Shown here one piece after another: positions 40,642 through 51,200 of a stretch of DNA of 64,000 bases. This DNA is from Flagellimonas meridianipacifica (lineage in GTDB: Bacteria > Bacteroidota > Bacteroidia > Flavobacteriales > Flavobacteriaceae): positions 1,984,001 through 2,048,000 of the forward strand of contig NZ_PVYX01000001.1 in assembly GCF_003001695.1 (NCBI RefSeq), read 5' to 3'. Both the position numbers and the translations under genes were made by a program. Numbering within the stretch: the first letter of the stretch is position 1; every line of letters starts with the position of its first letter. The notes under the pieces were generated by a model. It ran no database searches. It was not told where the DNA came from and worked only from the letters and a program-made list of their open reading frames with translations.

Positions 40642-41246
40642 GATGCATTGAATTCTTTATTGATGCCATCGATATATTCCAAAAGTTCCTCTCTACCCAT
40701 TCTATTGCTCGATGAAGTTATAAAGTGCGGTGGAGCTTCTTCCCAAACTCCCTCCAATAGTTTTTGAAGATAGGATTGTGCCTGTTTTTCAATTACCCCA
40801 GGCTTCAATTTATCAGCTTTGGTGAAAACTATGGAAAAAGGAATTTCGTTGGAGCCCAACCACTCCATAAAATCAAGGTCTATGGTTTGCGGGTCGTGTC
40901 TAATATCAACCAAAACGAAACCACACACCAACTGTTTGCGTTTTTGAAAATACTCGGTAATATACTTTTGGAAGGTTTTTTTGTCCTTTTTGGATACTCG
41001 TGCATAACCATACCCAGGTAAATCCACCAGAAACCAATTATTGTTTATTTTAAAATGGTTGATTAACTGAGTCTTTCCCGGTCTTCCCGATGTCTTTGCC
41101 AAGCTTTTTCGCTCAGTAAGCATGTTTATCAATGAAGACTTACCCACGTTGGACCTACCAATAAAAGCATATTCAGGAATAGCGTCTTTGGGGCATTGGG
41201 CCACATTTGAATTGGACATTACAAATTCGGCCGAAGTGATTTTCAT
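40638..41246 (-). CDS. engB: Ribosome biogenesis GTP-binding protein EngB (YihA/YsxC)
   Basis: 202 residues. G1 GRSNVGKSSL, switch region GRPGKTQLINHF, G3 DLPGYGYA, G4 TKAD, as in the EngB branch. It assists 50S subunit assembly. Start MKITSAEFVMSNSNVAQCP matches the family. The alpha/beta hydrolase gene lies 2 bases upstream on the same strand, so the two are likely co-transcribed. Ends overlapping the CNLC protein gene. Confidence 0.95.
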   Translation of the reverse strand: MKITSAEFVMSNSNVAQCPKDAIPEYAFIGRSNVGKSSLINMLTERKSLAKTSGRPGKTQLINHFKINNNWFLVDLPGYGYARVSKKDKKTFQKYITEYFQKRKQLVCGFVLVDIRHDPQTIDLDFMEWLGSNEIPFSIVFTKADKLKPGVIEKQAQSYLQKLLEGVWEEAPPHFITSSSNRMGREELLEYIDGINKEFNAS

Positions 41247-41248
41247 GG

Positions 41249-42013
41249 CTAGAAGTTACGGTTATCCAACCAAGTTTCTAAAATAGTATTGAATTCTACG
41301 GGATGTTCCATCATGGGGGCATGACCACATTTTTCAATCCAAAACAAATCGGAATCGGGTAACAGCTCATGGAACTCTTCTGCAACCTCGGGTGGGGTCA
41401 CGGTATCATTTTTTCCCCAGATAATACAGGTCGGTGTTTTCATATGGGGCAAATCTTTGGACATATTGTGTCGAATGGCGCTCTTCGCAATGGCCAAGGT
41501 TTTTACCAATTTCATCCGGTCGTTTACTGTGGCAAAAACTTCATCCACAATTTCCTTTGTTGCAACTTCCGGGTCGTAAAAGACGTCTTGGGCCTTTTGT
41601 TTTATAAAATCGTAATCCCCTCTTCTGGGATAGCCATCGCCCATGGCTTTTTCATAAAGTCCAGAACTGCCTGTAATCACCAAAGCTTTGACCATCTCAG
41701 GATACAATTTGGTGTGGAGCAGTCCAATATGTCCTCCTAATGAATTTCCAAGTAAGATAACGTCCTTTAATCCTTTGAATTCAATAAACTCTTCTAAGAA
41801 CTTGGCAAAGTTTTTTACCGTGGTCTTAAGCATGGGCATATCGTAAATCGGAAGTTCAGGAATCAGAACTTGATATCCTTTTGATGGAAAATGCTCAGAA
41901 ACACCTTGAAAATTACTCAAACCACCCATAAGACCATGTAGGATAATTATGGGTTTCCCTTCGCCTTGCTCAATGTAGTTGAATTTGCCTTCTCGAATGA
42001 TTTGGTCTTCCAT
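41249..42013 (-). CDS. Alpha/beta hydrolase
   Basis: 254 residues. Oxyanion-region HG (ILHGLMGG), nucleophile elbow GNSLGG (Ser ~93), the acid in IWGKNDTVTPP and the histidine in CGHAPMMEHP form a complete triad. No signal peptide. General esterase/hydrolase of the MhpC/BioH-type; substrate unknown. Located 2 bases upstream of engB in the same direction; 251 bases separate its start from mraZ, divergent. Confidence 0.88.
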   Translation of the reverse strand: MEDQIIREGKFNYIEQGEGKPIIILHGLMGGLSNFQGVSEHFPSKGYQVLIPELPIYDMPMLKTTVKNFAKFLEEFIEFKGLKDVILLGNSLGGHIGLLHTKLYPEMVKALVITGSSGLYEKAMGDGYPRRGDYDFIKQKAQDVFYDPEVATKEIVDEVFATVNDRMKLVKTLAIAKSAIRHNMSKDLPHMKTPTCIIWGKNDTVTPPEVAEEFHELLPDSDLFWIEKCGHAPMMEHPVEFNTILETWLDNRNF

Positions 42014-42169
42014 CTAAAGTTAGTTGGTCTGGGAGGGCAAATATAGGCAATTCATACAACAAAGGTTTTTCTGGACAATGTATTGATGTCCCTTGAGATA
42101 CTTACCGCCAATCAGAGAAATGTCTGTTTTTTCAGTTTTAACACGAAAATCCTACCATTCATCTATAAA

Positions 42170-42220
42170 TGTGGAGAATTTATTAACAAATGTGGAGTTA
42201 TGTGGATAAATGTGGAAATA
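42170..42220 (+). promoter_or_regulatory. MraZ operator: four TGTGGA repeats
   Basis: TGTGGA occurs at 42170, 42191, 42201 and 42211. The last three are spaced exactly 10 bp, one helical turn, and the first is 21 bp upstream. Direct repeats spaced about 10 bp in front of mraZ are the known binding pattern of the MraZ repressor. The repeats overlap the expected -33 region. Confidence 0.85.
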
Positions 42221-42227
42221 AAATCTA

Positions 42228-42235
42228 TATATTTG
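42228..42235 (+). promoter_or_regulatory. -7 promoter box of the division cluster
   Basis: TATATTTG, exact TAnnTTTG, 8 bases after the last MraZ repeat and 29 bases before the mraZ GTG start. Confidence 0.75.
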
Positions 42236-42264
42236 AGTTGTTATTACTAACCAATTGATTTCTA

Positions 42265-42720
42265 GTGACCCATATCATAGGACAACATGATTGCAAAGCT
42301 GATACCAAGGGAAGGGTAATGTTACCCATTTCCCTTAAGAATCAGTTGTTGCCTGTTTTGCAAGATGGGTTTGTCATCAAGAGGTCGGTATTTCAACAAT
42401 GTTTGGAGCTGTATCCCAAAGCCGAATTTGATGTGTTGATGCAGAAGGTGATGAAGAAGGGTAAAATCAATAGAAAGTACGATGCCTTTGTGAGGAATTT
42501 TGTAGCGGGAATGAAGGAGGTGACAATTGATGGGGATTCAGGAAGGCTTCAAATACCTAAAAACTTGGTGGATTTTGCTGGAATCGGCAAGGAAGTGGTA
42601 TTGAATGCAGTTTTTGATAAAATCGAGATTTGGGATAAGGAGAAGTATGAAAAAGTCCTTGAAGAAGGGGAAAAGGATTATGCAGATTTAGCGGAAGAGA
42701 TTTTTGCTGACGATGACTAG
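42265..42720 (+). CDS. mraZ: Division/cell wall cluster regulator MraZ
   Basis: 151 residues from GTG 42265. Two AbrB-like halves with DCKADTKGRVMLPISLKNQL (first KGR...P motif) and DSGRLQIPKNLVDFAG (second). MraZ forms a ring and represses its own operon through tandem repeats; four TGTGGA repeats stand 45-95 bases upstream. First gene of the cluster running to ftsZ. Its end overlaps the rsmH start by 8 bases. Confidence 0.94.
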   Translation: MTHIIGQHDCKADTKGRVMLPISLKNQLLPVLQDGFVIKRSVFQQCLELYPKAEFDVLMQKVMKKGKINRKYDAFVRNFVAGMKEVTIDGDSGRLQIPKNLVDFAGIGKEVVLNAVFDKIEIWDKEKYEKVLEEGEKDYADLAEEIFADDD

Positions 42721-43615
42721 TGAGTACCATAATCCAGTTCTTCTGAAAGAGTCAGTGGACGGATTGGCGATAAAAGAAGATGGAGTGTATGTGGATGTCA
42801 CTTTTGGCGGTGGCGGGCACTCCAAGGAAATATTGAAAAGGTTGGGTGAAAATGGGAAGCTGTTCGCTTTTGATCAGGACAAGGACGCATTGGAAAATAC
42901 CATTGAAGATTCCAGGTTTCAACTGATTAATCAGAATTTTCGATTTCTCAATCAATTTTTAAAGTTCTATGGCATTCGGGAGGTAGATGGAATCTTGGCG
43001 GACTTTGGGGTTTCCTCACATCAATTCGATAAAGCGGACAGAGGCTTTTCCATTCGTTTCAATGCGGATTTGGATATGCGGATGAACCAAGATGATGAGT
43101 TGTCGGCTTTCAAAGTGGTCAACTCATATTCCCAAGAAAACTTAGCATCGATTCTTTTGGGGTATGGCGAGCTTCGGAATGGCAAAGCTATTGCCAGAGC
43201 AATTGTTGCGGCAAGAGAAAATTCATCAATCAAAACAACAGAAGAGCTAAAAACGGTTTTAAGACCTTTTCTGCCCAAGGCGAAGGAAAACAAAATCCTG
43301 GCCCAGGTTTATCAAGCCATTCGTATAGAGGTGAATCAAGAGATAGAGGTACTCAAAGAGTTTCTTCTGCAGGTGCCAAACATTTTGAAAACAGGTGGGC
43401 GATTGAGTTTGATAAGCTATCACTCCTTGGAGGACAGGCTGGTGAAAAGGTTTATAAGGGATGGCAAGTTCGAAGGGGAAGCGGAAAAGGATTTTTATGG
43501 GAACGTGAATGTTCCCCTAAAAAAAGTAGGAGGATTGATTGTTCCATCAGCTGAAGAAATTGCCATAAACAATAGGGCACGAAGTGCAAAGCTTCGGATA
43601 GCCGAAAGAATTTGA
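42713..43615 (+). CDS. rsmH: 16S rRNA (cytosine(1402)-N(4))-methyltransferase RsmH
   Basis: 300 residues from ATG 42713 (MTSEYHNPVLLKESV); a TTG three codons earlier is less likely. SAM-binding VDVTFGGGGHSKEIL, DFGVSS, DRGFS, and C-terminal LISYHSLEDRLVKRF and NNRARSAKLR are family marks. It methylates C1402 in the 30S decoding centre. Second gene of the division cluster and overlapping mraZ by 8 bases. Confidence 0.95.
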   Translation: MTSEYHNPVLLKESVDGLAIKEDGVYVDVTFGGGGHSKEILKRLGENGKLFAFDQDKDALENTIEDSRFQLINQNFRFLNQFLKFYGIREVDGILADFGVSSHQFDKADRGFSIRFNADLDMRMNQDDELSAFKVVNSYSQENLASILLGYGELRNGKAIARAIVAARENSSIKTTEELKTVLRPFLPKAKENKILAQVYQAIRIEVNQEIEVLKEFLLQVPNILKTGGRLSLISYHSLEDRLVKRFIRDGKFEGEAEKDFYGNVNVPLKKVGGLIVPSAEEIAINNRARSAKLRIAERI

Positions 43616-43643
43616 AGTATAGAATTCAATTAAGGAACAGGAA

Positions 43644-43961
43644 ATGAAAAAGGGATTATTGGACATTTTAAAAGGAAAGTTCTTGGTAAGCGGAGACGCT
43701 CCCAAGAACTGGCTTTTTCTACTATTCGCTTCTTTTTTGGCGGCCCTGATGATTTCCAGTAGCCATCGTGCCGATAAAAAGGTACATGAAATAGCAGCTC
43801 TGAATGAAGAAGTACGAAAGTTGAGAAGTGAGTTTGTTGAAGGTAGGTCTGCTGTGCAGCAAATGCGGCTTGAATCCTCCATACGGAAATCTATGGCAGA
43901 AGCTGGATTGGAACCATCAAAAAATCCACCAAAAAAAATAAAAGTAAAGTCTGAGAATTAA
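43644..43961 (+). CDS. ftsL: FtsL-like cell division protein
   Basis: 105 residues. One transmembrane helix (WLFLLFASFLAALMISSS, ~25-42) followed by a coiled-coil stretch (HEIAALNEEVRKLRSEFVEGRSAVQQMRLESSI), the FtsL plan: short cytoplasmic N-terminus, TM, periplasmic coiled coil. Family identity rests on size, topology and position between rsmH and the division transpeptidase. With FtsQ it would form the FtsQLB-like activator of septal synthesis. Its stop overlaps the next start by 1 base. Confidence 0.8.
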   Translation: MKKGLLDILKGKFLVSGDAPKNWLFLLFASFLAALMISSSHRADKKVHEIAALNEEVRKLRSEFVEGRSAVQQMRLESSIRKSMAEAGLEPSKNPPKKIKVKSEN

Positions 43962-45970
43962 TGGCCATTACGGAAAAAAATATCATGAATCGACTGTACC
44001 TGATAGCAGGTGCTCTGTTCATTTTTTCAATGGGCATTGTGTTCAAGTTGGTGGATATTCAAATGGTCAAAGGTAATGACTACAAGGAATTGGCTCTCAA
44101 CAAGACCGAGAAGATGTTCACCATAGAGCCAAATCGAGGTAATCTTTACTCCCACGATGGAAGCTTATTGGCGGCGTCCGTACCCAAATACGAAATTCGG
44201 TTTGATGCTAAGACGGTTTCGGACGAGAATTTTGAAAAGTATGTTCCTGCTTTGTCAGATTCTTTGGCGCATTTATTCAAAAAACCATCTTCATATTACC
44301 GACAATTGTTTAGAAAGGCGCGTGCCAATGGCAACAGGTACAAATTGATTGCCCGAAATGTGGATTATTTGGATTATGTGAAGGTCAAACAATTTCCGCT
44401 GTTTGAACTGGGCCCTTATAAAGGAGGTTTTATTGAAACCCATAAGGTGGTTCGCGAGTATCCCTTGGGAAAAATGGCAGCTCGTAGCATTGGGTACGAA
44501 AGAGTGGATGAAAACGGATATTACACCCGGGTAGGCATGGATGGCGCCTTCGGAGAACTTTATTTGCGTGGCAAAGAAGGGAAAAGGCTAAAACAAAAAA
44601 TTGCAAAAGGGCAATGGAAGCCCGTTGGGTTGGATAACATCGTGGAACCACAAGACGGTAGGGATGTTGTTTCGACAATTGATATAAATATCCAAGATAT
44701 TGCACACTACGCTCTACTGGAGCAGCTCGAAAAATACAAGGCGGACCATGGCAGTGTGGTGGTGATGGAGACTAAGACTGGCGAGATTAAGGCCATATCC
44801 AACCTAGGAAGAACATCCGAGGGAAAGTATTATGAAAAGTTAAACTATGCTGTCGGGGAATCGCATGAGCCTGGTTCAACCTTTAAATTGATGTCTTTGA
44901 TTGCAGCTTTGGAAGACAAAGTCGTGGATACCAGTAGCGTGTTTGATACGGAAAAGGGTCGGTACAAAGTGTATGACAGGGTTGTGAGGGATTCACGTTG
45001 GGGTGGCTATGGAAAAATATCACTTGCAAAGGCCTTTGCACTTTCCTCGAATACCGCTTTTGCGAAGCTGATTCATGAAAACTACAAGGAAAAACCGGAA
45101 CGCTTTGTGGACCGTTTAATGAATATGAATTTGCACAACGAGCTTGGGTTGCCCATTGTTGGTGAAGGCAAACCTGTTATTCGCTATCCTGGGGATAAGG
45201 GTTGGTCGGGAATATCCTTAGCTTGGATGTCACATGGGTATGAAGTTTCCATGACACCCTTGCAAACACTTGCATTTTATAATGCCATTGCAAACGATGG
45301 GATGTTTATCAAGCCCAAATTGATAAAATCGGTCAAAGACGGTAATAAGGTCATAAAGGCCTTTGATAAAGAAGTTATCAATCCATCAATCTGCTCTAAA
45401 GAAACTGTGAAGCAAGTCCAGCAACTTTTGAAGGATGTTGTGGAAAAAGACTTTGGTACCGGTCACGATTTATACTCTCCCGAGTTTAGCATGGCAGGGA
45501 AAACGGGGACTTGCCAAAAGAACTATGTAGCAAAAGACCCTGATAAGCTAGCGTATATTTCCTCTTTTGTAGGATACTTTCCGGCAGACAATCCAAAGTA
45601 TTCCTGTATCGTAGTAATTCACGAACCCGATAAAAGTGTTGGGTACTATGGGGCAGATGTATCTGGACCTGTTTTCAAATCGATGGCACAAAAAATACAT
45701 ACGATTTCACCTGTTGTGGATGAAGTAGATGACGATATGCCTAAGTCTGAGGAATTGGAAAAGGATTATCAACAATACTATGCAAAAGTCCGCAAGGAGT
45801 ACAACCAAGTTCCCAATGTAAAAGGAATGTGTGGTATGGATGCTATTTCTCTTTTGGAAAATTTGGGATTACAGGTGGAAATAAGAGGCAATGGAAAGGT
45901 AAAAAACCAGTCGGTTGAACAAGGAACTGCATTGAATAAAGTCACGAAAATTGTGTTGGAACTATCATGA
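43961..45970 (+). CDS. ftsI: Division-specific penicillin-binding protein (FtsI/PBP3) with PASTA domain
   Basis: 669 residues. N-terminal membrane anchor (LYLIAGALFIFSMGIVFKLVDIQMV), pedestal domain with RGNLYSHDGSLLAASVP, then a transpeptidase domain with the catalytic SxxK in EPGSTFKLMS, SSN and KTGT (AGKTGTCQKN). A C-terminal PASTA-like domain (VPNVKGMCGMDAISLLENLGLQVEIRGNG) follows. It cross-links septal peptidoglycan. Overlaps ftsL by 1 base and murE by 4 bases. Confidence 0.93.
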   Translation: MAITEKNIMNRLYLIAGALFIFSMGIVFKLVDIQMVKGNDYKELALNKTEKMFTIEPNRGNLYSHDGSLLAASVPKYEIRFDAKTVSDENFEKYVPALSDSLAHLFKKPSSYYRQLFRKARANGNRYKLIARNVDYLDYVKVKQFPLFELGPYKGGFIETHKVVREYPLGKMAARSIGYERVDENGYYTRVGMDGAFGELYLRGKEGKRLKQKIAKGQWKPVGLDNIVEPQDGRDVVSTIDINIQDIAHYALLEQLEKYKADHGSVVVMETKTGEIKAISNLGRTSEGKYYEKLNYAVGESHEPGSTFKLMSLIAALEDKVVDTSSVFDTEKGRYKVYDRVVRDSRWGGYGKISLAKAFALSSNTAFAKLIHENYKEKPERFVDRLMNMNLHNELGLPIVGEGKPVIRYPGDKGWSGISLAWMSHGYEVSMTPLQTLAFYNAIANDGMFIKPKLIKSVKDGNKVIKAFDKEVINPSICSKETVKQVQQLLKDVVEKDFGTGHDLYSPEFSMAGKTGTCQKNYVAKDPDKLAYISSFVGYFPADNPKYSCIVVIHEPDKSVGYYGADVSGPVFKSMAQKIHTISPVVDEVDDDMPKSEELEKDYQQYYAKVRKEYNQVPNVKGMCGMDAISLLENLGLQVEIRGNGKVKNQSVEQGTALNKVTKIVLELS

Positions 45971-47430
45971 TGTTGCTCAAAGACATATTATATGGTGTAA
46001 GTCTTTCCGCGGTAAGTGGAAGTACCAACATAATGGTGAATGAGGTTCATTTTGACTCACGAAAAGTGGAAATGGACGATGTTTTTGTTGCCGTTCGCGG
46101 GACAATTACCGATGGACATGAGTACATTTCCAAAGCTGTGGAATCTGGAGCTATTGCGGTGATTTGTGAAGAGTTTCCAGAGTTAATGGTAAATGGAGTC
46201 ACTTACTTAAAGGTGGACAACAGTAATAGTGCCTTAGCCGTTATAGCGAGCAATTTTTATGAAAACCCATCCAAAAATCTAAAGTTGGTGGGTGTTACAG
46301 GAACAAATGGTAAGACCACCGTAACCACACTTTTGTATGATTTGTTTACAAAGGCAGGATATAAAGTGGGTCTGCTTTCCACAATACGGGTCATGATTCA
46401 TGATAAGCAATATCCGGCAACACATACCACTCCAGATGTACTTTCCATAAATAAGTATTTGTCCCAAATGAATGAAGAGGGCGTGGAGTTTTGTTTCATG
46501 GAAGTAAGCTCTCACGGAATTCATCAAAAAAGAACAGAGGGGTTGCATTTTGCAGGTGCCATTTTTACTAACCTTTCCCACGATCATTTAGACTATCATA
46601 AGACTTTCGCTGAATACCGGGATACGAAGAAGAAGTTATTCGATGATCTTCCTAAATCCGCTTTTTGTCTTAGCAATGTGGATGACAAGAATGGTTTGGT
46701 CATGTTGCAGAATACCAAATCGAAAAAGTTGACCTATGCTCTAAAATCTTATGCAGACTATAGAGGTCAAATTTTGGAAAAGCAGTTTGATGGTCAGCTT
46801 CTAAAAATTGATGAGAACGAAATTTGGACGAAGCTTATTGGAGATTTTAATGCCTATAATCTATTGGCCATATATGCCACCGCTTGTGAGTTGGGCTTGG
46901 ATAAAATTGAAATTCTACGCCTAATCAGCGAACTGGAAACAGTGGATGGGCGATTCCAATATTTTATTTCAAAAGACAAAATAAAGGCTATTGTCGATTA
47001 TGCCCATACGCCGGATGCACTGAAAAATGTATTGATTACCATCAATGCATTGAGGACTGGAAATGAAAACGTCATCACCGTTGTGGGGTGTGGTGGTGAC
47101 CGTGACAAGTCGAAGCGTCCGGTTATGGGTCATATCGCCTCAGAAATGAGCGACCAGGCGATTTTCACTTCAGATAATCCCAGAAGTGAACCTCCCATGG
47201 ATATTATTAAGGAGATGGAAAATGGGGTGGAGCCTCAAAACACCAAAAAAATACTGTCCATTGAAGATAGGGGACAAGCCATTAAGGCAGCCTGCAAATT
47301 GGCCGCTAGCAATGATATCATTCTGGTAGCTGGAAAGGGACACGAAACCTATCAGGAGACCAAGGGGGTACGAACGGATTTTGATGATTATAAAGAATTG
47401 CAAAAAGCTTTGGAAAGCTTGAATAAATAA
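45967..47430 (+). CDS. murE: UDP-MurNAc-tripeptide synthetase, meso-diaminopimelate-adding
   Basis: 487 residues. ATP loop [15 protein letters not shown] (~109-123), [18 protein letters not shown] and the DNPR motif ([10 protein letters not shown]), which marks meso-diaminopimelate selection over lysine. It adds the third residue of the peptidoglycan stem. Overlaps the PBP gene by 4 bases (ATGA). The next step in peptide assembly (MurF) is not encoded in this cluster. Confidence 0.96.
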   Translation: MMLLKDILYGVSLSAVSGSTNIMVNEVHFDSRKVEMDDVFVAVRGTITDGHEYISKAVESGAIAVICEEFPELMVNGVTYLKVDNSNSALAVIASNFYENPSKNLKLVGVTGTNGKTTVTTLLYDLFTKAGYKVGLLSTIRVMIHDKQYPATHTTPDVLSINKYLSQMNEEGVEFCFMEVSSHGIHQKRTEGLHFAGAIFTNLSHDHLDYHKTFAEYRDTKKKLFDDLPKSAFCLSNVDDKNGLVMLQNTKSKKLTYALKSYADYRGQILEKQFDGQLLKIDENEIWTKLIGDFNAYNLLAIYATACELGLDKIEILRLISELETVDGRFQYFISKDKIKAIVDYAHTPDALKNVLITINALRTGNENVITVVGCGGDRDKSKRPVMGHIASEMSDQAIFTSDNPRSEPPMDIIKEMENGVEPQNTKKILSIEDRGQAIKAACKLAASNDIILVAGKGHETYQETKGVRTDFDDYKELQKALESLNK

Positions 47431-47434
47431 TAGG

Positions 47435-48655
47435 ATGCTATACTATTTGTTTGAATACTTGGAAAAACAATATCAACTGCCGGGAGCGGGATTGTTTCAA
47501 TTCTTGACTTTCCGTTCGGCTATGGCTGTCCTATTGTCCCTATTGATTGCAATGATTTATGGAAAGCGCATTATTCTTTTCCTTCAAGCGAAACAGATAG
47601 GTGAAAGTATCCGTGATTTAGGGCTGGAAGGTCAGCAACAAAAGGCGGGCACGCCAACCATGGGTGGCTTGATTATCATCATGTCTACCTTGCTTCCTGT
47701 CATATTGTTTGCAGATATTAAAAACATCTATGTAATCCTCTTAATTATTACGACCGTTTGGATGGGTATTATTGGATTCGTCGATGACTACATCAAAATT
47801 TTCAAAAAAAATAAAAAGGGATTAAAAGGAAGATTCAAAGTGATGGGTCAAGTAGGTTTGGGACTCATCGTTGGAGCAGTATTGTATTTCCATCCCGCGG
47901 TAACCATTAAAGAAAAAGATTCCACTCGAATTACAGAGAACTTCAAAGTGGAAGAGGTATATGGCGAAGAAATAAAAGCGGTAAGGACAAATGTCCCTTT
48001 CTTCAAAAACAATGAGTTGGATTATGCAGAAATCATTACTTGGATGGGAGAAGGTTTTGAAGATTACGCTTGGCTGATTTTTATTCCCGTGGTAATCATA
48101 ATTGTTACTGCGGTTTCCAATGGAGCGAACCTTACGGACGGTATTGACGGTTTGGCTGCTGGGTCATCGGCCATAATCGTGCTTACGCTGGGCATTTTCG
48201 CTTGGGTTTCTGGTAATATTGAGTTTTCCGATTATCTAGACATTTTCTACCTGCCACGAGTCGGTGAGTTGGTGGTTTTTATTGCGGCTTTTGTAGGAGC
48301 CTTGGTTGGATTCCTTTGGTACAATGCATATCCCGCCCAAGTTTTTATGGGCGATACAGGTAGTTTGACCATTGGAGGAGTTATCGCGGTGATTGCCATA
48401 ATTGTTAGAAAAGAGTTGCTGATTCCTTTGCTCTGCGGAATTTTCTTTGCCGAAACGGTTTCAGTTATGTTGCAAGTGAGCTATTTCAAAAGAACAAAGA
48501 AAAAATATGGGGAGGGAAAGCGCTTATTCCTCATGGCTCCATTGCATCACCACTATCAAAAGAAATTATACCACGAGAGTAAAATAGTCACACGATTTTG
48601 GATTATAGGAATTCTATTGGCCATTATCAGCATTGTGACCTTAAAGGTGAGGTAA
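47435..48655 (+). CDS. mraY: Phospho-N-acetylmuramoyl-pentapeptide-transferase
   Basis: 406 residues, longer than the ~360 of E. coli because of an insert (~155-215: [21 protein letters not shown] and on) between membrane helices. About ten hydrophobic segments; DDYIK (catalytic Asp-Asp) and [12 protein letters not shown] are kept, and the HHHYQKK histidine motif is near the end. It links MurNAc-pentapeptide to undecaprenyl phosphate in the inner membrane, forming lipid I. Next gene follows with no spacer. Confidence 0.96.
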   Translation: MLYYLFEYLEKQYQLPGAGLFQFLTFRSAMAVLLSLLIAMIYGKRIILFLQAKQIGESIRDLGLEGQQQKAGTPTMGGLIIIMSTLLPVILFADIKNIYVILLIITTVWMGIIGFVDDYIKIFKKNKKGLKGRFKVMGQVGLGLIVGAVLYFHPAVTIKEKDSTRITENFKVEEVYGEEIKAVRTNVPFFKNNELDYAEIITWMGEGFEDYAWLIFIPVVIIIVTAVSNGANLTDGIDGLAAGSSAIIVLTLGIFAWVSGNIEFSDYLDIFYLPRVGELVVFIAAFVGALVGFLWYNAYPAQVFMGDTGSLTIGGVIAVIAIIVRKELLIPLLCGIFFAETVSVMLQVSYFKRTKKKYGEGKRLFLMAPLHHHYQKKLYHESKIVTRFWIIGILLAIISIVTLKVR

Positions 48656-49990
48656 ATGAAACGTTTGGTGGTTCTAGGAGGTGGTGAAAGTGGAGTGGGA
48701 ACGGCCATTTTAGGAAAAAAAGAGGGGTATCAAGTTTTTGTATCGGACAAAGGGGAGATACAACCAAAGTATAAAGAAGTTCTTGAACATTTTGAGATTG
48801 AATGGGAGTCAGGAAAGCATTCTGGAGATAGGGTTTTTCAAGCTGATGTTGTCATGAAAAGTCCCGGAATTCCGGATAGGGTGCCATTAGTGAAGCAATT
48901 GAAGGAAAAGGGGATTCCAGTAATCTCTGAGATGGAGTTTGCTTCTCAATTTTCAGAGGCAACTGTTATAGGAATCACTGGTAGCAATGGAAAGACTACT
49001 ACAACTATGTTGACCCATCATTTGCTGAAAAATGGAAGATTGAATGTAGGATTGGCCGGTAACATTGGGGATAGCTATGCTAAAATGGTTGCAGAAAAAG
49101 ATTTTGACCTATATGCATTGGAAATCAGCAGTTTTCAGTTGGATGGTATTCAACAGTTCAAACCACACATTGCCATCTTGACCAACATTACTCCTGACCA
49201 TTTGGACCGATATGATAATCAGTTTGAAAAGTATGTCGCTTCGAAGTTCCGAATAACAATGAATCAAACGGAAAATGATTTTTTCATTTATGATGCAGAC
49301 GATCCTGTTATAGCCGAAGGACTCAAAAAATTCCCAATTCAATCCAAATTAGTACCATTTTCCATAAAGCAAAAATTGGAAACTGGAGCTTGGATAGAAG
49401 ACAATAAAATAATAATTGAAATAGAACATAAAACCTTGGAAATGAGCACAGATATTTTGGCCTTGGAAGGCCAACACAACCTAAAGAACACGATGGCAGC
49501 AAGTCTGGCCGCGCTTTTGGTCAATGTACGGAAGGAAACCATTCGTCAAAGTATTCAGACATTCCAAGGGGTGCCACATCGTTTGGAGAAAGTTTTGAAA
49601 ATCAATCATGTGGAATACATCAATGATTCCAAGGCAACCAATGTAAACGCTACGTATTATGCCTTGGATGGCATCAAGAAACCCATAGTTTGGATAGTTG
49701 GTGGTGTGGACAAAGGAAATGATTATTCAGAATTGATGCCTTTGGTGCGCGAAAAGGTAAAAGCCATCATTTGCTTGGGAATGGACAATACCAGAATCAA
49801 AGATGCTTTTGGAAACGTGATAGAATTAATGGTGGAGACCTATTCCATGCAAGAGGCAGTGAAAGTAGCCTATAAAATAGCAGAACGAGGGGATAGTGTA
49901 TTGCTCTCACCTTCTTGCGCGAGCTTTGATTTGTTCGAAAACTATGAGGACAGGGGAAATCAATTTAAAGAAGAAATAAAAAGACTGTAA
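48656..49990 (+). CDS. murD: UDP-N-acetylmuramoyl-L-alanine--D-glutamate ligase
   Basis: 444 residues. N-terminal Rossmann-like VVLGGGESGVGTAILG; GITGSNGKTTTTMLTHHLL (ATP loop ~105-123); NITPDHLDRY; C-terminal SPSCASFDLFENYEDRG. It adds D-glutamate to UDP-MurNAc-alanine. Immediately after mraY and 4 bases before ftsW, thus translationally linked. Confidence 0.96.
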   Translation: MKRLVVLGGGESGVGTAILGKKEGYQVFVSDKGEIQPKYKEVLEHFEIEWESGKHSGDRVFQADVVMKSPGIPDRVPLVKQLKEKGIPVISEMEFASQFSEATVIGITGSNGKTTTTMLTHHLLKNGRLNVGLAGNIGDSYAKMVAEKDFDLYALEISSFQLDGIQQFKPHIAILTNITPDHLDRYDNQFEKYVASKFRITMNQTENDFFIYDADDPVIAEGLKKFPIQSKLVPFSIKQKLETGAWIEDNKIIIEIEHKTLEMSTDILALEGQHNLKNTMAASLAALLVNVRKETIRQSIQTFQGVPHRLEKVLKINHVEYINDSKATNVNATYYALDGIKKPIVWIVGGVDKGNDYSELMPLVREKVKAIICLGMDNTRIKDAFGNVIELMVETYSMQEAVKVAYKIAERGDSVLLSPSCASFDLFENYEDRGNQFKEEIKRL

Positions 49991-49994
49991 GAGG

Positions 49995-51200
49995 ATGTTG
50001 GCATTGCTGAAAAATTTGAAAGGAGATAAAGCCATTTGGGGCGTAGTTGCTCTTTTGGCGCTCTTCTCATTTTTGCCGGTATACAGTGCTAGTACCAATT
50101 TGGTGTATGTTAATGATGACGGAACAACTTTAGGGCATCTGGTAAAACATGGGGTGCTTTTGTTTCTTGGATTTGGTATTATCTATGCGGTACACCGTAT
50201 TCCAACCCACTATTTCAAAGGGCTTTCCATAATCGCCCTACCTATTGTATTGATTCTGTTGGCCTATACGCTAACCGTAGAAACCAGAATAGGCGGGGTA
50301 ACCGCAAACCGATGGATTAAGATTCCATTTGTTGGTGTCAATTTTCAGACGTCCACCTTGGCATCGGTGGTCTTGATGATTTGGATAGCAAGGTATTTGA
50401 CCAAGATAAAGGACACACAAATCACATTTAAAGAAAGCATTTTACCCCTTTGGCTGCCGACTGCGTTGGTGGTTTTACTGATTTTGCCTGAAAACTTTTC
50501 TACGGCTGCTATCATTTGTTTTCTGGTATTGGTGTTGTGCTTTTTAGGAGGTTACCCATTAAAATATCTGTTCTCTATGATGGGGGTTGGATTGGTTTTG
50601 GGAGGCATGTTTCTTTTTGTGCTTTTCAAGGCGCCAGAGATGCTCCCACAACGTGCAGGTACGTGGAAATCGAGAATAGAAACTTTTTGGAGCCCAGAGA
50701 AAGCAGATAGTGACGATTTGCATCAGCTTACTTTGGCGAAGATTGCGGTTGCCGAAGGTGGATTCGTCGGAAAAGGAGCTGGGAAAAGTGTCATAAAAAA
50801 TATGCTTTCACAGAGTACCTCGGATTTCATTTTTGCCATCATTATTGAAGAATACGGTTTGTTGGGTGGAGGAGCCCTGATGTTTTTCTATTTGTTGTTA
50901 CTGTTCCGGATTGTGGTTGTGGCGAATTCGGCCAAGACGATATTTTCAAAATTGTTGGTCATAGGGGTTGGATTGCCAATCGTGTTCCAAGCCTTTATCA
51001 ATATGGCTGTGGTAGTTCAATTATTCCCAGTCACGGGACAACCTCTTCCCCTAATAAGTATGGGAGGAACGTCTATTTGGATGACCTGTATGGCCATCGG
51101 AATTGTATTGAGCGCCAGCAATAAAAAGGAAAATCTGGAGGAGGAATCTTATGATATGGATGAAAGTAACCCTTTGGAAGTATTAAGTGGGCAGCTATAG
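49995..51200 (+). CDS. ftsW: Septal peptidoglycan polymerase FtsW (SEDS family)
   Basis: 401 residues with about ten transmembrane segments. SEDS marks: [19 protein letters not shown], the [13 protein letters not shown] segment with conserved charged residue region, and [16 protein letters not shown] near the end. It polymerises lipid II with its partner PBP encoded upstream. C-terminal tail is acidic and cytoplasmic. Overlaps murG by 14 bases. Confidence 0.94.
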   Translation: MLALLKNLKGDKAIWGVVALLALFSFLPVYSASTNLVYVNDDGTTLGHLVKHGVLLFLGFGIIYAVHRIPTHYFKGLSIIALPIVLILLAYTLTVETRIGGVTANRWIKIPFVGVNFQTSTLASVVLMIWIARYLTKIKDTQITFKESILPLWLPTALVVLLILPENFSTAAIICFLVLVLCFLGGYPLKYLFSMMGVGLVLGGMFLFVLFKAPEMLPQRAGTWKSRIETFWSPEKADSDDLHQLTLAKIAVAEGGFVGKGAGKSVIKNMLSQSTSDFIFAIIIEEYGLLGGGALMFFYLLLLFRIVVVANSAKTIFSKLLVIGVGLPIVFQAFINMAVVVQLFPVTGQPLPLISMGGTSIWMTCMAIGIVLSASNKKENLEEESYDMDESNPLEVLSGQL

